Source: Salinarimonas sp046292825 (GTDB taxonomy: Bacteria > Pseudomonadota > Alphaproteobacteria > Rhizobiales > Beijerinckiaceae). From it: a stretch of 64,000 nucleotides of DNA. Position 1 is the stretch's first letter. Each line of letters starts with the position of its first letter. The stretch covers positions 11,521 through 75,520 of the forward strand of contig NZ_JBKBQG010000022.1 of assembly GCF_046292825.1 (NCBI RefSeq), in the 5' to 3' direction. The translations under genes and the position numbers were made by a program. Below are positions 1 to 8,727 of this stretch, piece by piece. The notes under the pieces are model-generated. The model had not been told where the DNA came from and did not search any database. It saw only the letters and a list, made by a program, of their open reading frames with translations.

Positions 1-1119
1 AACATCGAGCTCGCGATCCAGCAGCGTGGCGGCACGGCGGGCGGGCGTCCGATCAGGACCATCGTCGCGCCCACCGACACCACGCCGGACACGGCCGTGC
101 GCCAGGCCCGCAAGCTCGTCGAGCAGGACGGGGTGGACTTCATCATCGGTCCCCTGTCGGGCTCCGAGGGCATCGCCATCCGCGACTACGCCAAGACCGT
201 GCCGCAGATGGCGATCATCAACGGCATCTCGGGCGCGCTCGAGACCACCTGGGTCGACCCGGCGCCGAACTTCTTCCGCTTCAACCTCGACGGCGCGCAA
301 TGGGGCCAGGGGCTCGGCACCTACGTCGTCGAGGAGAAGGGCTGGACGCGCGTCGCCGCCGTGGCGGCGGACTACTCGTTCGGCTACACGAACTTCCTCG
401 GCTTCGCGGTCGATTTCTGCCGCGCCGGCGGCGAGATCGTCGACCGGTTCTGGGTGCCCCTCGGCTCCGCCGATTTCGCGGGCGTGATCGCCCAGCTCCC
501 CGACGACGTCGACGCGATCTATCTCGGCATGGGCGGCACCGACGCGATCAACTTCCTCAACCAGTACGACCAGGCCGGCGCCGACACGAACCTGATCGGC
601 GGCACGATCATGGCGGATGCCACCGTCCTCGCCTCGCGCGGGCGCGCCAAGGAGGCGCTGATCGGCACGCCGACCTCGGGCGCCTTCGCCCCCGACAATC
701 CGGATCCCGCCTGGCAGGAATACGTCGCCGCCTATCAGGCCGCCTTCCCCGAGAGCGAGCGCTTCCCCGTGCCCTCGCTGTTCGGCGTCGGCTATTACGT
801 CGCGACGCTCGCGGCGCTCGAGGCGCTCGACATGGTCGAGGGCGATCTCTCGAACGACCAGGCCCGCTTCAAGGAGGCGCTCTCGACGATGACGCTGCAG
901 ACGCCGCTCGGCGAGGTCACGCTCAACGAGAACCGCCAGGCGACGGGCTCCGTCTTCGTGACCGAGGTCGTCGAGGGGCCGGACGGCAACCTCCAGAGCG
1001 TCTTCCGCGCCCGCGTCGACGGCGTCACCCAGACGCTCGGAATGACGCCGGACGAGTTCCGCGCCATGGGCCTGCCCTCGCGCGACACGCCCGATTGCGA
1101 CGCGCTCGCCGGGCGCTGA
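1..1119 (+). CDS. ABC transporter substrate-binding protein, branched-chain amino acid/amide type (5' end cut by window edge)
   Basis: Periplasmic solute-binding protein of the LivJ/HAAT type (Peripla_BP_6 fold), which hands a small molecule to the LivHMGF permease encoded downstream. The frame is open from base 1, so the signal peptide and the first beta strands lie outside the window. The visible part starts with the typical TDTTPDTAV...KLVEQDGVDFIIGP segment of lobe I and runs through GYTNFLGFAVDFCRAGGEIV and a C-terminal TPLGEVTLNENRQ stretch usual in the family. Ligand identity cannot be read from sequence. The neighbouring hydroxylase and hydrolase genes suggest an aromatic or heterocyclic acid or amide rather than an amino acid (inference). 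Confidence 0.9.
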   Translation, partial: NIELAIQQRGGTAGGRPIRTIVAPTDTTPDTAVRQARKLVEQDGVDFIIGPLSGSEGIAIRDYAKTVPQMAIINGISGALETTWVDPAPNFFRFNLDGAQWGQGLGTYVVEEKGWTRVAAVAADYSFGYTNFLGFAVDFCRAGGEIVDRFWVPLGSADFAGVIAQLPDDVDAIYLGMGGTDAINFLNQYDQAGADTNLIGGTIMADATVLASRGRAKEALIGTPTSGAFAPDNPDPAWQEYVAAYQAAFPESERFPVPSLFGVGYYVATLAALEALDMVEGDLSNDQARFKEALSTMTLQTPLGEVTLNENRQATGSVFVTEVVEGPDGNLQSVFRARVDGVTQTLGMTPDEFRAMGLPSRDTPDCDALAGR

Positions 1120-1230
1120 TCCGGCGCCGCCGGCCGATACGAGACGACGGGGAGCGTGGCGCCGCCGCGCTCCCCGCCCGCCCGCCGGAATGCCGCCCGC
1201 GATCTCGCGCGGCGGATGTTGGAGGCCGGC

Positions 1231-2361
1231 ATGTCCCTCATCCGCTACGCCACCCGCATCCACTTCGCGGAACGGGTCCTCGAGGACGCGCTCCCCGAGG
1301 AGGTGAAGGCGCGCGGCGTTCTCGCGCCCCTCGTCGTCGTCGACGCCGATACCGGCCCGGCGCTCGCACGCGTGCTCGATTGCCTGCCCGTCGCCTGCCG
1401 CCCCCGCGTTCTCGATCTCGCCGGCCTGCCGACCTGCGCGGCGATGGGCGAGGCGGTCGCGCGCGCGCTGCAGGGGCCCGACGCGGAGGAGGGCGGCGGA
1501 GCGACGCCCTGCGACGCGGTCATCGGCGTCGGCGGCGCGCCGGCGGTGTCGCTTGCGCAGCAGCTCGCGGGCGACGAGCGGGCGCCCGCGCGCGGATCGC
1601 GTCGCTCGGCGCGCGAGCCGATGCCCATCCTCACGGTGCCGACGCTCCCCGGCTGCCTCGGCCTCGGACCGCAGCCCTGGCCGGCGCGCGAGCGGCGCGG
1701 CGGGGCATCGGCGCTGAGAGTGCCCGACGTCGTCTTCTGCGATCCGAGCCTGGTGCGGCCGGCCGATCCCGCCCGCCTCGCCGCGTCCGGCATGGACGCG
1801 CTCGTCCATTGCCTCGAGGCGTTCCTCGCCAATGTCTGGAACCCGCCGGCCGACGGAATGGCCTATGACGGGCTGCGCCGCGCCTCGCTCTGGCTCGAGC
1901 GCCTCGTCGCCGATCCGGCCGATGCGGATGCCGGCCGAGAGATGCTGGCGGCGGCGCTCAACGGGGCGCTCGCCGCGCAGAAGGGGCTCGGCGCGATCCA
2001 CGCCATCGCCCACGCGCTGGAGACGATGGCGGTGCGCCCCGACAGCCACGGCGAACTCCACGCGGCCTTGGTCGGCCCCGTCCTCGCCTTCAACGCCCCC
2101 GCGGTGCCCGAACGCCTCGCCATCGCCGCGCAGGCGTTGCAGGTGAGCGGGGAGGGGCGGGGGGAGGCGTGCGGGCTCGTCGACCATCTCGCCGCTCTGG
2201 GCGCGCGGCTCGGCCTGCCCGGCAGCCTCGCCCATCTAGGCCTGACCGCGACCGGCATCGACCGGATCGCCGCCGCCGCCGCCCGCGCGCCCGCCAACCG
2301 CGACAATCCCCGCTACGCGAATGCCGCCGACTACCGGCGCATGATCGAGGAAGCCTCATGA
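1231..2361 (+). CDS. Iron-containing alcohol dehydrogenase / maleylacetate reductase-like protein
   Basis: NAD(P)-dependent group III (iron-type) dehydrogenase, 376 aa. An ATG at 1231 preceded by GGAGG is chosen over the longer frame opening at 1156. The nucleotide-binding loop reads GVGGAPA (about residues 99-105). Candidate metal ligands are all present: Asp189 and His193 in GMDALVHCLEAF, His257 in GAIHAIAHAL and His273 in SHGELHAAL. The C-terminal NPRYANAADYRRMIEEA block is typical of the family. It may reduce a maleylacetate-like ring-cleavage product or oxidise an alcohol intermediate of the locus; substrate is unknown. It sits between the solute-binding protein and the AraC regulator. 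Confidence 0.8.
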   Translation: MSLIRYATRIHFAERVLEDALPEEVKARGVLAPLVVVDADTGPALARVLDCLPVACRPRVLDLAGLPTCAAMGEAVARALQGPDAEEGGGATPCDAVIGVGGAPAVSLAQQLAGDERAPARGSRRSAREPMPILTVPTLPGCLGLGPQPWPARERRGGASALRVPDVVFCDPSLVRPADPARLAASGMDALVHCLEAFLANVWNPPADGMAYDGLRRASLWLERLVADPADADAGREMLAAALNGALAAQKGLGAIHAIAHALETMAVRPDSHGELHAALVGPVLAFNAPAVPERLAIAAQALQVSGEGRGEACGLVDHLAALGARLGLPGSLAHLGLTATGIDRIAAAAARAPANRDNPRYANAADYRRMIEEAS

Positions 2362-2384
2362 TCTGCGCAAGAAACACACAAAAT

Positions 2385-2408
2385 GCCTTTACCGTACGCA
2401 ATAAAGGC
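2385..2408. promoter_or_regulatory. Inverted repeat between dehydrogenase and AraC genes
   Basis: Perfect 7-bp arms GCCTTTA and TAAAGGC separated by 10 nt, in the only AT-leaning stretch of the 85-nt gap. No T-run follows the right arm, so an operator for the AraC-type regulator (start 2447) is more likely than an intrinsic terminator. Inference only. Confidence 0.4.
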
Positions 2409-2446
2409 GGCTACCCTTGCGTCCTGCCTGTTGGACGGGGGTAGCC

Positions 2447-3277
2447 ATGAGCGTCCCGGTGGCGATCTGCCACGGCAATTTCGGGCGGGTCTGCCTGTTT
2501 CGGGTGGACCGCGCGATGGTCCCTCATGCGCACCGCGAGGGCCACCTCGTCTTCCATGTCGAGGGGCCCGCGGGCGAGCTCGAGGTCGACGGCCGCACCT
2601 GGCCGGTGGCGCCGGGCCAGGCGGTCGCGGTCAGCCCCTGGCAGACGCACATCTACCGCCCCGTCGTTCCCGGCGTCCCCGTCCTGACGCTCGTCCTCTA
2701 CATCCGCCCCGCCTGGTTCATCGAGACGGCGCGCAGCGCCACCGCGTCGCTGAATTTCGGCCGCGTCGGCATCGAGGTGACGGACCAGCTCTCCCGGCTC
2801 GTCTTCCTCACCGCCCATGCCATGCTCGACCCCGACCGCGACGATCCCGCGATGGAGGAGCGGCTGTCGGGCCTCACGCAGATCGCCTACGACCAGTCCT
2901 GGCAATGGACGCCGCGCGGCAGCGCCTTCACCGGGCATTGCCGCGGCACGCGCGACTTCCGCATCCGCAAGGCGCTGCGCCTCCTCCAGGAGGGGGCGGG
3001 GGACAGCCTCGACGTCGACGGGGTCGCGCGCGAGGTCGGCCTGTCGCGGCCGCACTTCTACAAGCTCTTCCGCGAGCAGGTCGGGGTGACCCCCAAGCTC
3101 TACCTCAACGCCCTCCTGATGGAGCGCGCCATCGAGCGCCTCTCCGACGGCCAGCAGCCCGTCGCCGACATCGGCTTCGATCTCGGCTTTTCCGGACAGG
3201 CGAGCTTCTCGCGCTTCTTCATCGCCAACGGCGTCGTCGCCCCGAGCGCGTATCGGCGCAGCGTGCAGGTCGGGTGA
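2447..3277 (+). CDS. AraC family transcriptional regulator
   Basis: 276 aa. The N-terminal half is a cupin-like AraC ligand-binding domain (histidines in MVPHAHREGHLVFH; PWQTHIYRP), and the C-terminal ~100 residues are a two-helix-turn-helix AraC domain: helix one VDGVAREVGLSRPHFYKLFR, then VGVTPKLYLNALLMERAIERL, then the second HTH with DIGFDLGFSGQASFSRFF. ATG 2447 has GGGGGT upstream and fits the domain start better than the in-frame start at 2417. Being embedded in the catabolic locus, it probably activates the transporter/hydroxylase genes in response to the imported compound. Confidence 0.88.
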   Translation: MSVPVAICHGNFGRVCLFRVDRAMVPHAHREGHLVFHVEGPAGELEVDGRTWPVAPGQAVAVSPWQTHIYRPVVPGVPVLTLVLYIRPAWFIETARSATASLNFGRVGIEVTDQLSRLVFLTAHAMLDPDRDDPAMEERLSGLTQIAYDQSWQWTPRGSAFTGHCRGTRDFRIRKALRLLQEGAGDSLDVDGVAREVGLSRPHFYKLFREQVGVTPKLYLNALLMERAIERLSDGQQPVADIGFDLGFSGQASFSRFFIANGVVAPSAYRRSVQVG

Positions 3278-3302
3278 GGGCTGCCTCGAGCCGCCACCCC
3301 GT

Positions 3303-3490
3303 GTCATCCCCGGCTGGAGGTCGCGGAGCGACCGGAAGGGAATGGGACCCAGCAAAGGAAGACGCTTGCGGAGCAAGCTCTTGCGGCGGCGACCAGCCGC
3401 CTCGTCGGCGGCACGATCGTGTGCTCCGCACATGTCTTGGCGCTGGGTCCCCTTCCCTTACGCCGCTTCGCGGCTCCAGCCGGGGATGAC
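3303..3490. repeat. Long intergenic inverted repeat, type A (gap 3278-3643)
   Basis: The 366-nt gap between the AraC gene and livH has no gene. It contains a long imperfect palindrome: the left end begins GTCATCCCCGGCTGGAG and the right end finishes CTCCAGCCGGGGATGAC, with a second matched pair, GGGACCCAG and CTGGGTCCC, further in. The same GTCATCC(C)CGG...GGATGAC ends recur at 38278, 41839 and 63881, so this is one copy of a dispersed chromosomal element able to fold into a cruciform or RNA hairpin. Confidence 0.85.
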
Positions 3491-3643
3491 ACCCTTGGAG
3501 CCCTCCCGCCTCCCGTCTCCCCCGCTTTTGCGACGATCGGCGAACGCGTCAGACTCTCGGGTATGCCGGGGCCGGGGCGGCGCCGCTAGCTTGGAGGTCC
3601 GGAGCGGCGCGAGAGAGACGCCGCGCGTGAGGGGAGTGGCGCC

Positions 3644-4657
3644 TTGCAGGCATTCGTGCGACGCCATCCGGTCTGGTCGGCGATCATCGCGCTCGTCCTG
3701 GCCGTGCTGTTGTGGCTGATCCTCGTCCCGTGGTCTCCCGGGATGGAGGCCTCCTTCGGCCGCAAGCGCGTGTTCCTCAACGCCGTCTTCAGCGGGATCA
3801 CGCTGGGCGCGCTCTATTTCCTCGTCGCCTCCGGCTTCACGCTCATCTTCGGGCTGATGCGCAACGTCAATCTCGCGCACGGCTCGCTCTATCTCGTCGG
3901 CGGCTATCTCGGCTTCGAGATCTCGGAGCGTACCGGCTCGTGGCTCTTCGCCTTCCCGGCCGTGTTCCTCATCGTCGCCTTGATGGGCATCGTCCTCCAG
4001 AACCAGGTCTTCCGGCGGATGGAGGGCGAGGAGCTGCGCCAGACGCTCGTCACGATCGGGCTCTCGGTCGTGCTCGCGGACATCATGCTGTGGATCTGGG
4101 GCGGGCAGAGCTACACGATCATGACGCCCGATTGGCTCGCGGGGCCCGCCGAGGTGCCGATCGTGGCGGGCGTCGACCGCGACGGCGATCCCGTCTACCT
4201 GCGCTATCCCCGCGTGCGCATCGCGATCCTCATCGCGGCGATCGTAGTGGGCATCCTGATGTGGCTCGTCCTCAACAAGTCGCGGCTCGGCATGCTGATC
4301 CGCGCCGGCGTCGACGATCGCGAGATGCTGGCCGCCTCGGGCATCCGCATTCAATGGGTGTTCCTCGCGGTCTTCGCCTTCGGCGCCGGGCTCGCCGGCA
4401 TCGGCGGCATCGTCGGCGGGACCTTTCAATCGCTGACGCCGGGCGAGGACACGCGCTTCCTGTTGGCGAGCCTCGTCGTCGTCATCGTCGGCGGCATGGG
4501 CTCGATCCCGGGCGCGGCGATCGGCGCGGTGCTGATAGGGCTGTCCGAGCAGCTCGGGCTCGTCTACGCGCCGACCTATTCCGTGGTCTTCACCTTCCTG
4601 ATCATGGTCGCCGTGCTCGCCTTCCGCCCGCAGGGCCTGATGGGGAGGACGCGCTGA
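3644..4657 (+). CDS. livH: Branched-chain amino acid-type ABC transporter permease LivH
   Basis: Inner-membrane permease of a HAAT-family importer, 337 aa with about eight hydrophobic segments. Diagnostic pieces are the N-terminal FSGITLGALYFLVASGFTL, GLMRNVNLAHGSLY, and the cytoplasmic coupling loop RAGVDDREMLAASGI that contacts the ATPase; it ends in the usual AFRPQGLMGR. It starts at TTG 3644, 8 nt after GAGGGGAG; no better ATG precedes the first membrane helix. The stop overlaps the livM start by one base (TGATG). Confidence 0.93.
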   Translation: MQAFVRRHPVWSAIIALVLAVLLWLILVPWSPGMEASFGRKRVFLNAVFSGITLGALYFLVASGFTLIFGLMRNVNLAHGSLYLVGGYLGFEISERTGSWLFAFPAVFLIVALMGIVLQNQVFRRMEGEELRQTLVTIGLSVVLADIMLWIWGGQSYTIMTPDWLAGPAEVPIVAGVDRDGDPVYLRYPRVRIAILIAAIVVGILMWLVLNKSRLGMLIRAGVDDREMLAASGIRIQWVFLAVFAFGAGLAGIGGIVGGTFQSLTPGEDTRFLLASLVVVIVGGMGSIPGAAIGAVLIGLSEQLGLVYAPTYSVVFTFLIMVAVLAFRPQGLMGRTR

Positions 4658-5742
4658 TGGCGGCCGGCGGGGCGATCGACACGAAGGCGCAGGCGCCGCG
4701 CGAGTCCCAGCGCGAGGAGCCGCTCGCATGGCGGCTCGACCGCATCCCGGTCCAGGTCTGGATCGTGGGCTTCGTGCTCCTGATCATGCCGCTCGTCGCC
4801 AACAATTTCTGGCTCTTCCAGGTCTTCGGCTGGACCTTCATCCTGGGCATGATCGCGCTCAGCCTCATGTTCCTCGCCGGCTACGGGGGCATGGTGAGCC
4901 TCATCCAGATGACGGTCGCGGGCATCGCAGGCTACATGGTCGCGATCCTCGGGACGTCGGGGATGGCGCAGATCAGCCTCGGCCTGCCGTTCTGGGTGTA
5001 CATCCCCGCCGCCATCATCGTCGCCGCTGCCTTCGGCACCCTCGTGGGCGCGCTCGCGGTGCGGACCGAGGGCATCTACACGATCATGATCACGCTCGCG
5101 GTCGCCGCGGCGTTCTTCTACTTCTCGCGCCAGAACTACGAGATCTTCAACGGCTACAGCGGCTTCAACCTCGTGCTCCCGCCGCGGCTGTTCGGGGTCG
5201 ACTGGCGCCAGCCGGTGGCGTTCTACTATCTGAGCCTCGGCTGCGCGGTGCTCTGCTATTGCGCCGTCCTGTACGTCTCGCGCAGCCCCTTCGGCCTCGC
5301 GCTGCAGGCGACGCGCGACGGGCCGCGGCGGATGGCGGCGCTCGGCTACGACGTCACCGCCATCCGCATCGCCGCCTATACCTTCGCGAGCGTGATCGCG
5401 GCGATCGGCGGGATCCTGCTCGTGTGGCAGAACGCGCAGATCTCGCCGGGCACGGTCGGCATCCCGGCGGTGATCGACATTCTGGTGATCGCGGTCGTCG
5501 GCGGCATGCGCCGGCCGATCGGACCCTTCATCGGGGCGCTGATCTACGTCCTCCTGCGCACCTTCAGCCCGGACGTGCTGACCGGGTTCGGCCTCTCGGG
5601 CGAGCGCTTCAAGACCCTGATCGGGCTCGGCTTTCTCGCGATCGTGTTCTTCTCGCCCGACGGCGTGCTCGGGCTGTGGGACCGCTGGAAGGAGCGCCGG
5701 CGTCGGCGCGCCGATCCGCTGCGGCAGGGAGGCCGCTCGTGA
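4657..5742 (+). CDS. livM: Branched-chain amino acid-type ABC transporter permease LivM
   Basis: Second permease subunit, 361 aa. A hydrophilic N-terminus (about 35 residues) precedes a multi-spanning core containing YGGMVSLIQMTVAGIAGY, LAVRTEGIYTIMITLA and the ATPase-coupling segment LQATRDGPRRMAALGY; the tail FFSPDGVLGLWDRW is typical of LivM. The long frame opening at 3712 is an artefact; ATG 4657 overlaps the livH stop. Translational coupling to livH and livG is likely. Confidence 0.93.
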   Translation: MAAGGAIDTKAQAPRESQREEPLAWRLDRIPVQVWIVGFVLLIMPLVANNFWLFQVFGWTFILGMIALSLMFLAGYGGMVSLIQMTVAGIAGYMVAILGTSGMAQISLGLPFWVYIPAAIIVAAAFGTLVGALAVRTEGIYTIMITLAVAAAFFYFSRQNYEIFNGYSGFNLVLPPRLFGVDWRQPVAFYYLSLGCAVLCYCAVLYVSRSPFGLALQATRDGPRRMAALGYDVTAIRIAAYTFASVIAAIGGILLVWQNAQISPGTVGIPAVIDILVIAVVGGMRRPIGPFIGALIYVLLRTFSPDVLTGFGLSGERFKTLIGLGFLAIVFFSPDGVLGLWDRWKERRRRRADPLRQGGRS

Positions 5743-6533
5743 GCGCGCTCGCCGCCCGCGTCCCGACCTCCGTCGCCTCCGGCAACGCGCTCGAACTGCG
5801 CGGGGTGACGAAGCTCTTCGGCGCGCTCGCCGCGATCACCGACATCACCTTCAGCGTCCGCCCCGGCGAGCGCCGCGCGGTGCTCGGCTCGAACGGGGCG
5901 GGCAAGACGACCCTGTTCAATTGCATCACCGGCGATTTCCTGCCGACCTCGGGCACGATCCGGCTGTTCGGCGAGGACGTCACCACCTTCCCCGCCTACG
6001 AGCGCATCCGCCGCGGCCTGCGGCGCACCTACCAGATCAGCCTCCTGTTCGGCGGCCTGAGCGTCGCCGACAACGTCTACGTCGCCTGTCGCGGGGTGAG
6101 CCGCGGGCGCTTCTCGCTCCTGCGGCCGCGGCGCGGCGATTCGCTCGTCGCGCGGGCGGACGAGCTGATCGAGGCGGTGCACCTCACGGGCGTGCGGGAC
6201 ACCCTCGTCTCCGAGCTCAGCTACGGCCAGCAGCGCCAGCTCGAGATCGCCCTCGCGCTCGCCGGCGCCCCCCGCTTCGTGCTGTTCGACGAGCCCGCCG
6301 CCGGCCTCTCGCCCGCCGAGCGGCGCGACCTCATCGAGATCCTCAACGGCCTGCCCGCCCATATCGGCTTCATCATCATCGAGCACGACATGGACGTCGC
6401 TCTGCGCGTGTCCGAGAGCGTGACGATGATGCACAACGGGCGCGTGTTCAAGGAGGGCACGCCGGCCGAGATCGAGGACGATCCGGAGGTCCAGGAGCTC
6501 TATCTCGGGGACGGGAGCCACGCCCATGGCTGA
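5739..6533 (+). CDS. livG: Branched-chain amino acid-type ABC transporter ATP-binding protein LivG
   Basis: 264 aa ATPase with Walker A GSNGAGKTT, signature LSYGQQRQLEIA, Walker B FVLFDEPAAGLSP and switch histidine in IIIEHDMD, followed by the short BCA_ABC_TP_C-type tail. GTG start at 5739 overlaps the livM stop by four bases (GTGA). It powers transport together with the LivF domain encoded next. Confidence 0.93.
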   Translation: MSALAARVPTSVASGNALELRGVTKLFGALAAITDITFSVRPGERRAVLGSNGAGKTTLFNCITGDFLPTSGTIRLFGEDVTTFPAYERIRRGLRRTYQISLLFGGLSVADNVYVACRGVSRGRFSLLRPRRGDSLVARADELIEAVHLTGVRDTLVSELSYGQQRQLEIALALAGAPRFVLFDEPAAGLSPAERRDLIEILNGLPAHIGFIIIEHDMDVALRVSESVTMMHNGRVFKEGTPAEIEDDPEVQELYLGDGSHAHG

Positions 6534-8727
6534 GCGCGCCTCCGCCCCCGCCCTCGAGATCCGCGGCCTGAGCGTCTTCTACGGCGCGAGCCACGCGCTG
6601 CAGGGCGTCGACCTGCGCCTCTCCTCGGGCGTCCTGTCGGTGGTGGGCCGCAACGGCATGGGCAAGACGACGCTCTGCAAGGCGATCATGGGGCTCGTGC
6701 CGGTCGCGGGCGGGTCGATCGCGCTGCACGGGCAGAACCTCGTCGGCCGCACGCCCTCCGAGATCGCGCGGCTCGGCATCGGCTACGTGCCGCAGGGGCG
6801 CCGGCTGTGGCGCTCGCTCTCGGTCGACGAGCACCTGCGCATGGTCGCGCGCAAGGGCGGCGCCTGGAGCGTCGAGCGCGTCTACGACACCTTCCCGCGC
6901 CTCGCCGAGCGGCGCGGCAACGGCGGCGCCCAGCTCTCCGGCGGCGAGCAGCAGATGCTCGCCATCGGCCGCGCGCTCCTCCAGAACCCGCGGCTCCTCG
7001 TGATGGACGAGCCGACGGAGGGCCTCGCGCCGGTGATCGTGGCGCAGGTCGAGGACATGCTGATCCGGCTCGGAGAGAGCGGCGACGTCGACGTGCTCCT
7101 CATCGAGCAGAATATCGGCGTCGCCTGCGCGGTCGCCGAGACGGTGGCGATCATGCTCAACGGGCGCATCGTCCGCTCGGTCCCCGCCCGCGAGCTCTCC
7201 GCCGACAGGGCGCTGCAGCAGCGCCTTCTCGGGGTCGGCCGCCACGCCCACGACGAGACGCCGGAGACCGAAAGCGGCTCGGCGGAGGCGGACGGACGCG
7301 AGCCGGAGAAGACCGATGCCGCGCCGCTGCGGCGGATCTGGCAGGCGAACCCGAAGCCGCCGACGCGCTGGTCGCAGCCCGTGCCCTATGCCGTCCACGA
7401 GCGTCTCGCGCGCGTCGTCACGAGCGACGGAGCCGCCACGCTCCCGACCCAGGAGACGCCGATCCGCGCGCTCGCGCCGGTGGGCGGGGAGGTCGTGCTC
7501 GTCGCCGGCACGCTCGACACGAAGGGCGAGGAACTGCGCCACATGCGCGATCTCGTGCGCGCGGCGGGTCTCGCGGTACGCCTCGTCGACCTCTCGACCT
7601 CCGGTACGCATACCGGCGCGGACGTGCCCGCCCATCAGGTCGCGGCCTTCCACCCGCGCGGGGCGGCGGGCGTGTTCACCGGCGATCGCGGGCAGGCGGT
7701 CGCGGGGATGACGCTCGCCTTCGCGCGCTGGATCGCCCGCCAGGAGGGCATCGCCGGCGTGCTCTCGGCCGGCGGATCGGGAGGCACGGCGATCGTCGCG
7801 CCGGCGATGCGCGCGCTGCCGGTCGGCGTGCCGAAGCTGATCGTCTCGACCGTCGCGTCGGGCGAGGTCGGCCGCTATGTCGGGCCCTCCGACATCATGA
7901 TGATGCATTCCGTCGCCGACGTGCAGGGGCTCAACGCCATCACCCGCGCCGTCCTCGGCAATGCCGCGCAGGCGATGGTCGGCATGGTGCAGGCCCGCAA
8001 GGCGGCGGCGCCCGCGCGCGGCGAGCGCCCCGCGGTCGTGCTCTCGATGTTCGGCGTGACGACGCCCGCCGTGCAGCAGGTCCAGGCCCTCCTGCGCGAG
8101 GATTGGGACTGCCTCGTCTTCCACATGACGGGGATCGGCGGCCAGGCGATGGAGAAGCTGATCGACGGGGGCCAGGCGCGCGGCGTGATCGACGTCACGA
8201 CGACCGAATTGTGCGACCACCTCTTCGGCGGCGTCTTCCCCTGCACGGAGGACCGGCTCGGCGCCGTGATCCGCACGCGCATCCCCTATATCGGCTCCGT
8301 CGGCGCCCTCGACATGGTCAATTTCGGCCCGCGCGACACGGTGCCCGAGCGCTATCGCGGACGCCTCCTCTACGACCACAATCCGCAGGTGACGCTGATG
8401 CGCACCGATGCGGCGGAGAGCGCGCAGATGGGCCGCTGGCTCGCCGAGCGCCTCAACCGGATGGACGGGCAGGTGCGCTTCTTCCTGCCGGAAGGCGGCG
8501 TCTCGGCGCTCGACGCGCCGGGGAAGCCCTTCGACGATCCGCGCGCGCGCCGGGCCCTGTTCGAGGCGATCGAGGGGGGCGTTCGCCAGACCGCGTCGCG
8601 CCAGGTGATCCGCGTGCCCCACCACGTCAACGATCCCGCCTTCGCCGCGGCGCTCGTCGCCGCCTTCCGCAACCTGCACGGCGACCGTCCGGCTCGCCGG
8701 CGCGCGCAACAGCGGGTGCCCGCATGA
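6526..8727 (+). CDS. Fusion of LivF-type ABC ATPase with Tm-1-like (UPF0261) ATP-binding protein
   Basis: 733 aa. Residues 1-240 are a complete LivF ATPase: Walker A GRNGMGKTT (41-49), signature LSGGEQQML (137-145), Walker B LLVMDEPTEG. After a charged linker (about 241-310), residues 310-720 form a UPF0261/Tm-1-like domain with VLVAGTLDTKGEE, GVLSAGGSGGTAIVAPAMRA, FGVTTPAVQQ and LDMVNFGPRDTVP. UPF0261 is the N-terminal half of the tomato Tm-1 resistance protein. In plants it is joined to a TIM barrel like the one encoded by the next gene here. The single open frame shows no frameshift, so the fusion appears genuine. What the second domain does for transport or metabolism is unknown. The start overlaps livG by 8 nt. 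Confidence 0.88.
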   Translation: MAERASAPALEIRGLSVFYGASHALQGVDLRLSSGVLSVVGRNGMGKTTLCKAIMGLVPVAGGSIALHGQNLVGRTPSEIARLGIGYVPQGRRLWRSLSVDEHLRMVARKGGAWSVERVYDTFPRLAERRGNGGAQLSGGEQQMLAIGRALLQNPRLLVMDEPTEGLAPVIVAQVEDMLIRLGESGDVDVLLIEQNIGVACAVAETVAIMLNGRIVRSVPARELSADRALQQRLLGVGRHAHDETPETESGSAEADGREPEKTDAAPLRRIWQANPKPPTRWSQPVPYAVHERLARVVTSDGAATLPTQETPIRALAPVGGEVVLVAGTLDTKGEELRHMRDLVRAAGLAVRLVDLSTSGTHTGADVPAHQVAAFHPRGAAGVFTGDRGQAVAGMTLAFARWIARQEGIAGVLSAGGSGGTAIVAPAMRALPVGVPKLIVSTVASGEVGRYVGPSDIMMMHSVADVQGLNAITRAVLGNAAQAMVGMVQARKAAAPARGERPAVVLSMFGVTTPAVQQVQALLREDWDCLVFHMTGIGGQAMEKLIDGGQARGVIDVTTTELCDHLFGGVFPCTEDRLGAVIRTRIPYIGSVGALDMVNFGPRDTVPERYRGRLLYDHNPQVTLMRTDAAESAQMGRWLAERLNRMDGQVRFFLPEGGVSALDAPGKPFDDPRARRALFEAIEGGVRQTASRQVIRVPHHVNDPAFAAALVAAFRNLHGDRPARRRAQQRVPA

